Shown: piece after piece, positions 34,173 through 43,694 of the stretch
Layout: every line of letters begins with the position of its first letter
Numbering within the stretch: position 1 is the stretch's first letter
The notes under the pieces: model-generated
What the model saw: the letters and a program-made list of their open reading frames with translations, nothing else
Databases searched by the model: none
Told to the model about the DNA's origin: nothing
DNA from: G963676795 sp963677215
Lineage (GTDB): Bacteria; Desulfobacterota; Desulfuromonadia; Desulfuromonadales; Geopsychrobacteraceae
Length of the DNA: 64,000 bases
Assembly (NCBI GenBank): GCA_963677215.1
Contig: OY781919.1
Coordinates: forward strand, 1,426,001-1,490,000
Direction: 5' to 3'
Program-made: the position numbers and the translations under genes

Positions 34173-34675
34173 AGCAACCCAAAACCCTCGGTAACGGCTT
34201 TATTACCACCAGTCTCGATAAGCTGGTCAACTGGTCGCGCGCCAGTTCCATGTGGCCGATGACCTTCGGTCTGGCCTGCTGTGCCATCGAAATGATGGCT
34301 GCCGGTGCGGCCCGTTTTGACCTCGACCGGATGGGCATTCTGTTCCGTGCTTCACCGCGTCAGGCTGATGTCATCATCATCGCCGGAACCGTCACCAAGA
34401 AGATGTTGCCGGTCATCCAGACGGTTTATGAGCAGATGCCTGAGCCACGTTATGTCATCGCCATGGGCGCCTGTGCCTCTTCCGGTGGAATCTTCGATAC
34501 CTACAGCACCGTGCAGGGGATTGATGAGGCTTTGCCTGTTGATGTCTACGTCCCGGGTTGTCCGCCGCGTCCCGAGGGGCTGCTCTACGGCTTGATGAAG
34601 CTGCAGGAGAAGATCAAGCGCGAGCGCAATACCTTTGGGGCGGCGATCGGTGTCGGCGAAGTTATCCGCGATTAA
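34163..34675 (+). CDS. nuoB: NADH-quinone oxidoreductase subunit B
   Basis: 170-residue peripheral-arm subunit that carries the terminal [4Fe-4S] cluster N2, the electron donor to quinone. Ligand cysteines are in ACCAIEMM, GACASSGGIF and PGCPPRPEGL. It starts inside the end of nuoA with GGAG 7 nt upstream. Length is typical. Confidence 0.97.
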   Translation: MGVEQPKTLGNGFITTSLDKLVNWSRASSMWPMTFGLACCAIEMMAAGAARFDLDRMGILFRASPRQADVIIIAGTVTKKMLPVIQTVYEQMPEPRYVIAMGACASSGGIFDTYSTVQGIDEALPVDVYVPGCPPRPEGLLYGLMKLQEKIKRERNTFGAAIGVGEVIRD

Positions 34676-34687
34676 CAGGACAAACAA

Positions 34688-35170
34688 ATGAGCGTTCAGC
34701 AAACAGTAGAAAAGATCAAGGCGAAGTTTTCCTCCGCAGTTCTCGATATTGTCGAGTACCGGGGCGAGACGACGGTCACGGTCAGCAAGGAGCAGATTGT
34801 CGAGATTTGCCGTTTCATGCGTGACGACTGCGGTTTCAACCTGCTCTGCGACCTCTGCGGGGTCGATTATCTGGGCCAGGAACCGCGCTTCATGGTCGTT
34901 TACAATCTCTATAACATCACTAGCAAACAGCGCATCCGTATCAAGTCTCCGGTCAGTGAAGAGGCCGCCTCAATCGATACCGTTTCAGGGATCTGGGGCA
35001 CTGCCAACTGGCTCGAGAGGGAGTGCTGGGACATGATGGGCATCGTCTTCAACGGTCATCCCGATCCGCGCCGGATTCTCATGCCGGACGACTGGGAGGG
35101 GCATCCGTTGCGCAAGGACTACCCGGTTCAGGGGCCGGACCGCGAGCCGTACAAGGGTCGCCTGTCTTGA
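34688..35170 (+). CDS. nuoC: NADH-quinone oxidoreductase subunit C
   Basis: 160-residue 30-kDa-type subunit of the connecting module. The conserved stretch ERECWDMMGIVFNGHPDPRR and the C-terminal LRKDYPVQG are present. It is separate from NuoD rather than fused as in E. coli. Starts 12 bp after nuoB. Confidence 0.96.
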   Translation: MSVQQTVEKIKAKFSSAVLDIVEYRGETTVTVSKEQIVEICRFMRDDCGFNLLCDLCGVDYLGQEPRFMVVYNLYNITSKQRIRIKSPVSEEAASIDTVSGIWGTANWLERECWDMMGIVFNGHPDPRRILMPDDWEGHPLRKDYPVQGPDREPYKGRLS

Positions 35171-35204
35171 TAACGCATAACTCCTTAATTGGGTGAGGCA
35201 CACA

Positions 35205-36389
35205 ATGGCTGCAAATACCACTGAAACAATGACGATCAACATGGGACCCCAGCACCCTTCGACTCACGGGGTTCTGCGCCTGGTTCTAGAGCTTGATGGT
35301 GAGATTGTCAAGAAGGCGACGCCGCACATCGGTTTCCTTCACCGTGGGGTAGAAAAACTGTCCGAGCACCGGACCTATCATCAGGTCATTCCGCTGACCG
35401 ACCGTCTCGACTATCTGGCGCCGATGAGCAACAACCTGGGCTACGTCATGGCTGTCGAGAAACTGCTCGGCATCACCGATCAGATTCCGGACCGGGCCAA
35501 GCGTATCCGCGTCATCATGGCCGAACTGACCCGGCTCAAGAGTCACTTGGTCTGGCTGGCAACCCACGCACTCGATATTGGGGCGATGACCGTTTTTCTC
35601 TACTGCTTCCGCGAGCGTGAGGCGATCATCGATATTTACGAGAAGGTTTCCGGTGCCCGGATGACCTCCAACTATTTCCGTGTCGGCGGTCTGTCTCAGG
35701 ACCTGCCAGCCGGGTTGGAACAGGAAATCCGTGATTTTACCGAGAAGATGCCGGCTCATATCGATGAATATGAAGGCCTGCTGACCGGCAACAAGATCTG
35801 GCAGAAGCGGACCATCGGCGTCGGCCAGATCAGCGCCGAGGCGGCCATTGACATCGGTATAACCGGGCCGGCGCTGCGCGGCTCCGGGGTCGACTGGGAC
35901 CTGCGTCGCGATAACCCTTACTGCGGCTATGAGGAGTACGACTTTGAGGTGCCGGTGAGGACCGAAGGGGATACCTTCGCCCGCTACAAGGTGCGTCTTG
36001 ACGAGATGCGACAGGCCTGTCGCATCATCCTGCAGGCTCTCGATAAGCTTGAAGATGGACCGATCCTGGCCGACTGTCCGAAGGTGGTTCTGCCAGCGAA
36101 GAAAGATGTCGTCAATACCATCGAGGGGCTGATTCATCACTTCAAGATCATTACCGAAGGGTTCAAGCCTGAAGCCGGCGAGATCTATCAGAGTGTCGAA
36201 GCACCAAAAGGGGAGCTCGGCTACTACATAGTCTCAGATGGCAGCAGCCACCCTTACCGGATGAAGATCAGACCGCCATCCTTTATTAACCTGCAGGGAC
36301 TGCCGCAGATGGTTGAAGGGCGGATGCTGGCCGATGTTATTGCCGTTATCGGCACGCTTGATGTTGTCTTGGGAGAGATCGACCGTTAA
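35205..36389 (+). CDS. nuoD: NADH-quinone oxidoreductase subunit D
   Basis: 394-residue 49-kDa-type subunit that with NuoB lines the quinone site. N-terminal MGPQHPSTHG carries the quinone-site histidine; LHRGVEKLSE, YCGYEEYDF and the C-terminal DVVLGEIDR are family landmarks. ATG at 35205 is chosen over the in-frame GTG at 35193, which overlaps the GTGAGG ribosome site. Confidence 0.97.
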   Translation: MAANTTETMTINMGPQHPSTHGVLRLVLELDGEIVKKATPHIGFLHRGVEKLSEHRTYHQVIPLTDRLDYLAPMSNNLGYVMAVEKLLGITDQIPDRAKRIRVIMAELTRLKSHLVWLATHALDIGAMTVFLYCFREREAIIDIYEKVSGARMTSNYFRVGGLSQDLPAGLEQEIRDFTEKMPAHIDEYEGLLTGNKIWQKRTIGVGQISAEAAIDIGITGPALRGSGVDWDLRRDNPYCGYEEYDFEVPVRTEGDTFARYKVRLDEMRQACRIILQALDKLEDGPILADCPKVVLPAKKDVVNTIEGLIHHFKIITEGFKPEAGEIYQSVEAPKGELGYYIVSDGSSHPYRMKIRPPSFINLQGLPQMVEGRMLADVIAVIGTLDVVLGEIDR

Positions 36390-36410
36390 TCGACGGATGT
36401 GAGGGCTGAT

Positions 36411-36917
36411 ATGACAGAACACGCAGGACAAGCGACTGAGGAAGTTGCAGAAGAGGTCGATCTGACCGCAGCAAACGAGGTCATCGACAAATACCTGACG
36501 ATGCCGGGTAACCTGATGCCGGTTCTGCAGGGGATTCAGGAAGCCTACGGCTATGTTCCCGAAGCGGCCGTTGATCTGGCCGCTGAGCGGCTCAATGTCT
36601 ATCCGAGTCAGATCTACGGGGTTCTGACCTTTTATGCCCAGTTTCACCTCAAGCCGCGCGGCAAGTATATTGTCCGCGTCTGCATGGGCACCGCCTGTCA
36701 CGTCAAGGGCGCCGGGCGGATTGCCGAAACCCTGGCCGACCGGTTGGGGGTTCGGCATGCGGAAACTACCGAGGATCTCAAGTTTACCGCTGAATATGTC
36801 GCCTGTATCGGCGCCTGCGGCATGGCTCCGGTTATTATGGTCAACGACGGCACCTACGGCAGTATGACCGTTCAGAAGATGGACGAGGTTATCGCCAAAT
36901 ACAAAGAGATGGATTGA
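36411..36917 (+). CDS. nuoE: NADH-quinone oxidoreductase subunit E
   Basis: 168-residue thioredoxin-fold subunit with the [2Fe-2S] cluster N1a. Ligands are the CMGTACH pair and the later CIGACGMAP pair. An N-terminal acidic, alanine-rich tail of about 20 residues precedes the fold. ATG at 36411 with GAGGG 5 nt upstream is preferred to GTG at 36399. Confidence 0.95.
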   Translation: MTEHAGQATEEVAEEVDLTAANEVIDKYLTMPGNLMPVLQGIQEAYGYVPEAAVDLAAERLNVYPSQIYGVLTFYAQFHLKPRGKYIVRVCMGTACHVKGAGRIAETLADRLGVRHAETTEDLKFTAEYVACIGACGMAPVIMVNDGTYGSMTVQKMDEVIAKYKEMD

Positions 36918-36948
36918 TGCAGGTGGTTCGCACCAACTAGGAGTGACT

Positions 36949-38730
36949 ATGTCCGAAACTGCTGAAAACCTGAAAATTCTGGTCTGTACCGGGACCGGTG
37001 GCCTGGCGTCCGGGGCTGCCGAGGTGGTCAGGGCCTTTGAAACCGAATTTGAAAAACACGGCGTCGCCGGCAAGATCGGCAATGCCTGCGATGTCAATGG
37101 CACCGGCTGCCGTGGCCTGTGTGCCAACGATGTGTTGGTCGATGTCTGCATGCCTGGACAGGATCCGGTGACCTACGATTTCGTCACTCCGGAACTGGTT
37201 CCGCAGATTGTCGAGGGGCATATCCTCGGTGAAGGGCCGCTGGAGAAGAAGATCGCCGGGCCTTACTATGGCAAGTTCCTGGAAAAACAGCAGCGAATCA
37301 TCTTCTCTCGTTGCGGCACCATCGATGCCGAGAGTCTCGACGATTTCCTTGCGCATAACGGCTTCACCGGTATCCGCAAGGCGGTGAAGATGACCCCGGA
37401 CGAGGTCATCGAAGAGGTCAAGAAGGCCGGCCTGCGCGGACGTGGGGGCGGCGGCTTTCCGACCGGCGTTAAATGGTCGTTCTGCAAGGCTTCGCCGGGC
37501 GATTACAAGTACCTGATCTGCAATGCCGACGAAGGCGACCCCGGCGCCTTTATGGACCGCTCGATTCTCGAAGGTGACCCCTACGGTGTCATCGAGGGGA
37601 TGATGATCGCCGCCTACGCGATCGGCTGCCGCAACGGTTACGTTTATGTGCGTGCCGAATACCCTCTGGCCATCAAGCGTCTGCAGAAGGCGATCGATAC
37701 CTGCGTCGAGAAGGGGATTCTCGGTAAGGATTGTATGGGCTTGGGCTTCGAGTTCAACCTGCGCATCAAGGCTGGTGCCGGTGCCTTCGTCTGTGGTGAA
37801 GAGACGGCTCTGATGGCCTCGATCGAAGGGCAGCGTGGCATGTCGCGGCCGCGGCCGCCGTTCCCGGCGGTCAGGGGGCTGTGGGGCAAGCCGACCAACA
37901 TCAACAACGTCGAGACCTTCGCCAATGTCTCTTACATCTTCTATAACGGCGCGGACTGGTATAGCTCCATCGGTACTGACGGAACCAAGGGGACCAAGAT
38001 CTTCGCTCTGACCGGCAAGGTCAAGCACACCGGTCTGGTCGAGGTTCCGGCCGGAACGACGATGAAAGAGGTTATCTACGACGTCTGCGGCGGGATTCTT
38101 AACAACCGCAAGTTCAAGGCGGTTCAGGCCGGGGGGCCTTCCGGAGGCTGTCTGCCGGAACACGCGTTGGATGCCGAGGTCGATTACGATTCGCTGATCA
38201 AGGCCGGAGCGATGATGGGCTCTGGCGGCCTGGTCGTTATGGACGAAACGACCTGTATGGTCGATATCGCCCGCTTCTTCCTCAACTTCACCCGGGTTGA
38301 GTCTTGTGGCAAGTGTATCCCATGCCGGATCGGTCTGAAGATCATGCTCGAAATTCTTGAGCGGATCTGCGCCGGTGAAGGGCGAGAAGGGGATATCGAG
38401 CTGCTCGAGGATATGGCTTACGACATCAAGAAGAGTTCGCTCTGCGGTCTGGGGCAGACGGCACCAAATCCGGTTCTGTCGACGATCCGCTACTTCAGGC
38501 ATGAGTACGAGGCTCACATTCAGAAAAAGGAATGTCCATCTCACTCCTGCAAGCCGTTGCTCCATTTTACGGTTATCGAAGACAAATGTAAGAAATGCGG
38601 AATGTGTCCGCGGGTTTGCCCGGTCGATGCAATCAGCTGGGAAAAGGGGCAGGTGGCGAAGATCGATCTGGACAAATGTACCAGATGTACCTCCTGTTAT
38701 GACGCCTGCCGTTTCATGGCTATCGAGTAA
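36949..38730 (+). CDS. nuoF: NADH-quinone oxidoreductase subunit F with N-terminal thioredoxin-like and C-terminal ferredoxin domains
   Basis: 593-residue NADH-binding flavoprotein. Residues 1-110 form a thioredoxin-like [2Fe-2S] domain with cysteines in VCTGTGG, GCRGLC and VCMPG; then the FMN/NADH core (GLRGRGGGGFPTG, NADEGDPGAFMDR) and the N3 cluster motif CGKCIPCRIG; then a 2[4Fe-4S] ferredoxin at the C-terminus (CKKCGMCPRVCP, CTRCTSCYDAC). This three-part layout is longer than E. coli NuoF and resembles HndC-type hydrogenase subunits. AGGAG precedes ATG 36949. Confidence 0.95.
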   Translation: MSETAENLKILVCTGTGGLASGAAEVVRAFETEFEKHGVAGKIGNACDVNGTGCRGLCANDVLVDVCMPGQDPVTYDFVTPELVPQIVEGHILGEGPLEKKIAGPYYGKFLEKQQRIIFSRCGTIDAESLDDFLAHNGFTGIRKAVKMTPDEVIEEVKKAGLRGRGGGGFPTGVKWSFCKASPGDYKYLICNADEGDPGAFMDRSILEGDPYGVIEGMMIAAYAIGCRNGYVYVRAEYPLAIKRLQKAIDTCVEKGILGKDCMGLGFEFNLRIKAGAGAFVCGEETALMASIEGQRGMSRPRPPFPAVRGLWGKPTNINNVETFANVSYIFYNGADWYSSIGTDGTKGTKIFALTGKVKHTGLVEVPAGTTMKEVIYDVCGGILNNRKFKAVQAGGPSGGCLPEHALDAEVDYDSLIKAGAMMGSGGLVVMDETTCMVDIARFFLNFTRVESCGKCIPCRIGLKIMLEILERICAGEGREGDIELLEDMAYDIKKSSLCGLGQTAPNPVLSTIRYFRHEYEAHIQKKECPSHSCKPLLHFTVIEDKCKKCGMCPRVCPVDAISWEKGQVAKIDLDKCTRCTSCYDACRFMAIE

Positions 38731-38766
38731 TTGCAGTTTTCTGCCTAAGCTTTACATGAGGTTGAA

Positions 38767-41238
38767 ATGGTTAATCTGACGATTGACGGTAAACAGGTCA
38801 CCACCAGCAAAACGTCGACAATTTACGAGGCAGCCAGAGACAACGGCATTCATATTCCGGTGCTCTGTTATGCCAAGAAGCTGTTCCCGTACGGAGCCTG
38901 CCGGATCTGCCTGGTCGAAGTCGAGCAGATGAAGGGGCGGTTGATTCCGTCCTGCACCACGCCGGTCACCGAAGGGATGGTTGTCACCACCATGTCGGAT
39001 GAGATCCGCAAGGTGCGCAAGACAGTCCTTGAATTTCTGTTGGTCAACCATGTTCTCGACTGTCCGGTCTGCGACAAGGGGGGCGAATGCGACCTTCAGG
39101 ATCTGGCCTATGAATATGAGGTCACCGGTAACCGTTTCGAAGGCGAAAAGTTCGACCTGCCGACCGATGAGGAAAACCCGCTGATCGAACGCAACATGAA
39201 CCGCTGCGTTCTGTGTGGCAAATGTGTCCGGGTCTGTGACGAGGTCGTCGGTTTCGGTGCCTATTCATTCATCAACCGTGGCTTTGAAACCAAGATCGCG
39301 ACGTCGTTTGATCGCGGCCTGAACTGCGAATTCTGCGGGCAATGCATCTCGATGTGCCCGGTCGGTGCGCTGCTGCCGAGGCCGTTCAAGTTCAAGGCGC
39401 GGCCCTGGCAGCTGACCGAGGTAGATTCGGTCTGCGGCTACTGTGGTAACGGTTGCACCCTGACCCTCGGCATCAAGGACAACGAGGTCGAGACGATCCG
39501 TTTCAACGACAAGACCGGTGTCAACGACGGCAACCTCTGTATCCGTGGGCGTTTCGGTTATTCCTATGTCAACAGCAAAGAGCGTCTGACCAGGCCGTTG
39601 CTGCGCAAGAACGACGAATTCAGGGAAATCAGTTGGAACGAAGCTTTTGAGCTGCTTGGCAGCAAGCTGAAAGAGGCTGGCAGCAAGGCCGGGATCATCA
39701 GCGGTGCACGGCTGACCAACGAAGAACTGCTGCTGATCAAGAAGCTGGCTGCCGCTGTTGGGACCGGCAACCTCGACCATTCCGGTGGCGAATGCTACAA
39801 GGGGGTCAGCGAAGGGCTGTTCGAGACGCTTGGCGTCAAGGCCTCGACCGCGACCTTCCCGCAGGTTGAAACGTGTAACTCGATTCTGGCCATCCGCTCC
39901 GATTTTTACGAGACCCATCCGGTCTTTGGCATGGTGGTCAACCAGGCGATCCGGCGCAACGAGGCCAAGCTGACGGTTATTGCCGACAAGAACGGCAAGC
40001 TGGGCCGTTTGCCTGGTGCACGGACCCTGCTGCACAAGCCGGGTCTGGAGCTGAATGTTCTCAATGCTCTGTGCCATATCCTGATTGAGGAAGGGCTGGC
40101 CAAAGCCGATGGTGTCGAGGGCGTTGAGGAGTTAAAAACGGCTCTGGTCGATTACAGCCCGGAAAGCGTTGCCGCCAGCTGCGGTGTTGATGCTCAGGCG
40201 TTGAAAGAAACCGCGCGGGAATTTGCCGCTGCCGAAAACGCTGCGGTTCTGCTTGCTTATGGCCTGCCGTACACCGCTTACAGTAAAGAACTGGCGCTTG
40301 CCGCAGCCAATCTGGCATTGCTGCTCGGCCTGCCGGGGCGTGAAGGATCGGGTCTCTATCTCTGTGGCGAAAAAGCCAACAGCCAGGGGGCGATCGATCT
40401 TGCTATCATGCCGCAGCAGAATGGTCTTGGTGTCGTGCCGATGCTCAAGTCCGCGGCGGCCGGCAAGCTTGACCTTCTCTATCTGATCGGTGAAGATCCG
40501 CTGGTTTCCTATCCGGACCGCGATCTGGTCGCAGCAGCACTGGTCAAGCCGTTTGTCGTTGTCCAGGATCTGTTCATGACCATAACGGCTCAGCATGCTG
40601 ACCTGGTGCTGCCGGCTGCGTCATTTGCCGAAAAGGACGGAACCTTTACCAACGCCGAACGGCGGATTCAGCGCCTGCGGCCTGGGATCAGCTCTCCGGG
40701 TGAGGCACAGACCGATTTCGCCATCCTGCGCCAGCTGCTCGACCTGCTCGGCCATGTTGCTCCTGCAACCGTGGCGACTGCTTTTACAGAATTGGGGCGT
40801 GAAAATTCCGCTTATGGCGGAATGGAGCTGGCTCAGATCGGAGCCCAGGGGTACGTCTGGGGCGGTGAGACACTCGCTCCGCAGAAGCGTCAACTGGTTC
40901 CTGTTGCTGGTGGAAAAGCGCTGGATGCCCCGTATCAGTTGCTGGTCGGCAGCGCTCTCTACCACAGTGGAACCGTTTCTGTGCATGCCCGCGGTCCGCA
41001 GTCAGTTGTTCCTGACGCCTATATCGAGGTTTGCCGTGAAGATGCCAAGGTTCTGGCTCTGCAGGACGGGGACCGGATCAGGTTGAGCGCTGAAGAAGGG
41101 ACGATTGAAGCCAGAGTCAAGATCGACCGGCGGCTGCCTCAGGGCGTGCTGTTTGCGCCATACCATTTTGCCGAACTTGGCCTCAACCGGATTTATCAGG
41201 GACAGCCTGTTATCGCTGTGACCCCGACCAAGGTTTGA
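38767..41238 (+). CDS. nuoG: NADH-quinone oxidoreductase subunit G
   Basis: 823-residue iron-sulfur subunit. In order: [2Fe-2S] (CYAKKLFPYGACRICLVE), His-ligated [4Fe-4S] (NHVLDCPVCDKGGECDLQ), two further clusters (CVLCGKCVRVC; CEFCGQCISMCP), an extra CGYCGNGC motif for the N7-type cluster, and a molybdopterin-oxidoreductase-like domain that has lost catalysis. It transfers electrons from NuoF to NuoI/B. Length is near E. coli NuoG. Confidence 0.96.
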   Translation: MVNLTIDGKQVTTSKTSTIYEAARDNGIHIPVLCYAKKLFPYGACRICLVEVEQMKGRLIPSCTTPVTEGMVVTTMSDEIRKVRKTVLEFLLVNHVLDCPVCDKGGECDLQDLAYEYEVTGNRFEGEKFDLPTDEENPLIERNMNRCVLCGKCVRVCDEVVGFGAYSFINRGFETKIATSFDRGLNCEFCGQCISMCPVGALLPRPFKFKARPWQLTEVDSVCGYCGNGCTLTLGIKDNEVETIRFNDKTGVNDGNLCIRGRFGYSYVNSKERLTRPLLRKNDEFREISWNEAFELLGSKLKEAGSKAGIISGARLTNEELLLIKKLAAAVGTGNLDHSGGECYKGVSEGLFETLGVKASTATFPQVETCNSILAIRSDFYETHPVFGMVVNQAIRRNEAKLTVIADKNGKLGRLPGARTLLHKPGLELNVLNALCHILIEEGLAKADGVEGVEELKTALVDYSPESVAASCGVDAQALKETAREFAAAENAAVLLAYGLPYTAYSKELALAAANLALLLGLPGREGSGLYLCGEKANSQGAIDLAIMPQQNGLGVVPMLKSAAAGKLDLLYLIGEDPLVSYPDRDLVAAALVKPFVVVQDLFMTITAQHADLVLPAASFAEKDGTFTNAERRIQRLRPGISSPGEAQTDFAILRQLLDLLGHVAPATVATAFTELGRENSAYGGMELAQIGAQGYVWGGETLAPQKRQLVPVAGGKALDAPYQLLVGSALYHSGTVSVHARGPQSVVPDAYIEVCREDAKVLALQDGDRIRLSAEEGTIEARVKIDRRLPQGVLFAPYHFAELGLNRIYQGQPVIAVTPTKV

Positions 41239-41317
41239 TGCTGATTTTATAACTTGCATCGCTTGGCCGACAAATCGGCTGAGCATTCGTACCATAGACT
41301 CAAGTAGAAGGAAGAGG

Positions 41318-42391
41318 ATGGTCATGACGCCAGAGGTTCTGACTCTCTCAAACACCCCGTTTCTGTTTCTGATTGCCATGCTGGTCAAAATTGGTGTGGC
41401 CTTTGGGGTGATGTTGTTCATGGTCGCCTACGCGACCTATGCCGAGCGTAAGATCATCGGCGCGATGCAGACCCGGATGGGGCCGACCATGACCGGTCCG
41501 ATGGGCTTGCTGCAGCCGATTGCCGACGGGCTCAAGCTGTTCTTCAAGGAAGACATCATTCCGGCTCAGGCCCATCATGGTGCCTTCATCCTGGCACCGA
41601 TGATGATCCTGGCTCCGGCTTTTGTCGCAATCTGCGTCATTCCGTTCGGCGCGGACTTTCATTTTACCTGGGATGGTGTGCTCTACAGTGTGCCGCTGCA
41701 GATCACCGATATGAATATCGGTATCCTGTTTATCCTGGCGATGGCCGGGCTTGGCGTCTATGGGATCGTTCTCGCCGGACTGGCTTCGAACAGCAAATAT
41801 TCGCTGCTTGGCGGCATCCGTTCCTCGGCCCAGATGATCTCTTATGAGCTGGCTGCCGGGTTGTCGATTATCGCCGTTTTCATGCTTTCCGAGACCTTGA
41901 GTATGCGCGGGATCGTCCTGGCCCAGCAGGGACCGCTGTGGGGGATCGAAGCCCTCAAATGGATTCCCGACTGGTACATCTTCACCCAGCCGCTGGCCTT
42001 CTGTCTGTTTGTGGTCGGCTCCATGGCCGAGGTCAACCGGACCCCGTTCGACCTGCCGGAAGCGGAAACCGAACTGGTCTCCGGTTTCTGTACCGAGTAC
42101 TCATCGATGAAGTACGCCCTGTTCTTCATGGCTGAATACGCCAACATGATCACGGTGTCGGCGATCGGCACCACCCTGTTCCTTGGTGGCTGGGGCGGCC
42201 CGTTCTGGGGCTGGCTGAACTTCCTGATCAAGATCTGCGCTTTCATGTTCTTTTTTATCTGGATTCGCGCGACCTTTCCGCGTCTGCGTTACGATCAGCT
42301 GATGTTTATCGGCTGGAAGGTCATGCTGCCACTGGCGCTGGCAAATATTGTCATTACCGGTTTTGCGGTTCTGCTCTGGCAGTCATTCTAG
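41318..42391 (+). CDS. nuoH: NADH-quinone oxidoreductase subunit H
   Basis: 357-residue membrane subunit with eight helices, linking the peripheral arm to the proton pumps. Conserved loops are YAERKIIGAMQTRMGP, ADGLKLFFKED and EVNRTPFDLPEAETELV. Two in-frame ATGs (41318 and 41324) both have suitable purine-rich sites. Confidence 0.97.
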   Translation: MVMTPEVLTLSNTPFLFLIAMLVKIGVAFGVMLFMVAYATYAERKIIGAMQTRMGPTMTGPMGLLQPIADGLKLFFKEDIIPAQAHHGAFILAPMMILAPAFVAICVIPFGADFHFTWDGVLYSVPLQITDMNIGILFILAMAGLGVYGIVLAGLASNSKYSLLGGIRSSAQMISYELAAGLSIIAVFMLSETLSMRGIVLAQQGPLWGIEALKWIPDWYIFTQPLAFCLFVVGSMAEVNRTPFDLPEAETELVSGFCTEYSSMKYALFFMAEYANMITVSAIGTTLFLGGWGGPFWGWLNFLIKICAFMFFFIWIRATFPRLRYDQLMFIGWKVMLPLALANIVITGFAVLLWQSF

Positions 42392-42410
42392 AATCGCGTA
42401 GAGGATAGCT

Positions 42411-42806
42411 ATGTTTAAAGAGTTTGCCAAAGGCCTGAGTATCACCCTGAAGCATCTGATTCCGGGGCACAGAACCACGGTCCAGTACCCGAAACAGAAA
42501 TTGGAACCGGCTCCGCGTTTCCGTGGTCTGCATCGGCTGGTGCCGACCCAGGATCGTGAGAAATGCGTTGCCTGCTATCTCTGCCCGACCGTCTGCCCGG
42601 CCAAGTGCATTACCGTTGAGGCGGCTGAGAATGAAAAAGGGGAGAAGTATCCGAAGGTCTACGAAATCGACCTGCTGCGCTGCATCTTCTGCGGTTATTG
42701 TGTCGAGGCCTGTCCGGTTGAAGCGATCGAGATGACCGGTGAGTACGAACTGGCCAACTATAAGCGGGAAGATTTCATCTTCGATAAAAAACGTCTGCTC
42801 AAGTAA
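42411..42806 (+). CDS. nuoI: NADH-quinone oxidoreductase subunit I
   Basis: 131-residue ferredoxin-like subunit with two [4Fe-4S] clusters (N6a and N6b): CVACYLCPTVCPAKC and CIFCGYCVEACP. It bridges NuoG and NuoB. Starts 19 bp after nuoH. Confidence 0.97.
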   Translation: MFKEFAKGLSITLKHLIPGHRTTVQYPKQKLEPAPRFRGLHRLVPTQDREKCVACYLCPTVCPAKCITVEAAENEKGEKYPKVYEIDLLRCIFCGYCVEACPVEAIEMTGEYELANYKREDFIFDKKRLLK

Positions 42807-42824
42807 GAGGGAGCCTGGGTATTC

Positions 42825-43328
42825 ATGGAACTGATCATCTTTTATCTGACAGCGGCAGTGGCTATCGTGTCGGCGTTTTTCGTCGTCAGGAGCCGTAACC
42901 CTGTAAACAGCGCATTGAACCTGGTGACCACCTTCATCTGTCTGGCAGTCCTTTACGTTATGCTCGAAGCGCCATTTATGGCAGCGATCCAGATCATGGT
43001 TTATGCCGGTGCGATCATGGTTCTGATCATCTTCGTCATCATGCTGCTCAACCTCGGCATCGCGACCAAGAGCCGTTATACCCACGCGTTGCCGGCCGGG
43101 GGGATTCTAAGCGTGCTGATGTTGCTGGTGGCCGGTTACTTTGTCCGTCATGGTGAAGCGACCGCAACCGGTGGGGAGATCACCAGCGAAGTGATCAACA
43201 GCATCGGACATACCGAACTGATCGGCCGGGCGATGTTCGTCGATTTCCTGCTGCCGTTCGAGATCGCCTCGATTCTGTTGCTGGTGGCGATCATCGGTGC
43301 CGTTGTGCTGTCGAAGCGCAAAGTTTAA
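42825..43328 (+). CDS. nuoJ: NADH-quinone oxidoreductase subunit J
   Basis: 167-residue membrane subunit with five helices and the conserved third helix around QIMVYAGAIMVLIIFVIML, containing the pi-bulge region of the E-channel. Starts 18 bp after nuoI. Confidence 0.95.
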   Translation: MELIIFYLTAAVAIVSAFFVVRSRNPVNSALNLVTTFICLAVLYVMLEAPFMAAIQIMVYAGAIMVLIIFVIMLLNLGIATKSRYTHALPAGGILSVLMLLVAGYFVRHGEATATGGEITSEVINSIGHTELIGRAMFVDFLLPFEIASILLLVAIIGAVVLSKRKV

Positions 43329-43352
43329 CTGAAGTTATCCGGGAGATTATCC

Positions 43353-43655
43353 ATGGTTACTGTCAATCATTACCTGATCTTGAGCGCGATCCTCTTCGCC
43401 ATCGGCACCTTCGGGGTGCTGACCCGCAAGAATGCCATCGTCGTTTTCATGTGCATCGAGGTTATGCTTAATTCGGTCAATCTGACCTTTGTCGCCCTGT
43501 CGCGCCATGTCGGCAATATGGACGGGCAGATCTTCGTTTTCTTTGTCATGACCGTCGCTGCGGCTGAAGCCGCGGTCGGCCTGGCGCTGATGATCGCCTT
43601 CTTCCGCAACCGCGAGTCGGTGGACGTTGATGATTTCAGGATGCTCAAGTGGTAG
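43353..43655 (+). CDS. nuoK: NADH-quinone oxidoreductase subunit K
   Basis: 100-residue three-helix membrane subunit with the two conserved membrane glutamates, in CIEVMLNSVNL and AAAEAAVGLAL. Length and spacing are canonical. Confidence 0.96.
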   Translation: MVTVNHYLILSAILFAIGTFGVLTRKNAIVVFMCIEVMLNSVNLTFVALSRHVGNMDGQIFVFFVMTVAAAEAAVGLALMIAFFRNRESVDVDDFRMLKW

Positions 43656-43694
43656 TCGTGCCGCTTTTTGGTTTGAAGTTTATAGGAGAATTTG

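Noticed and set aside
36937..38565. 542-codon open frame on the minus strand opposite nuoF
   Set aside because: It lies entirely antisense to a well-conserved gene, resembles no protein, and arises from codon bias in GC-rich coding sequence. The same holds for the long antisense frames at 47510-49075 (nuoN), 6964-7932 (hemL) and 39265-40077 (nuoG).
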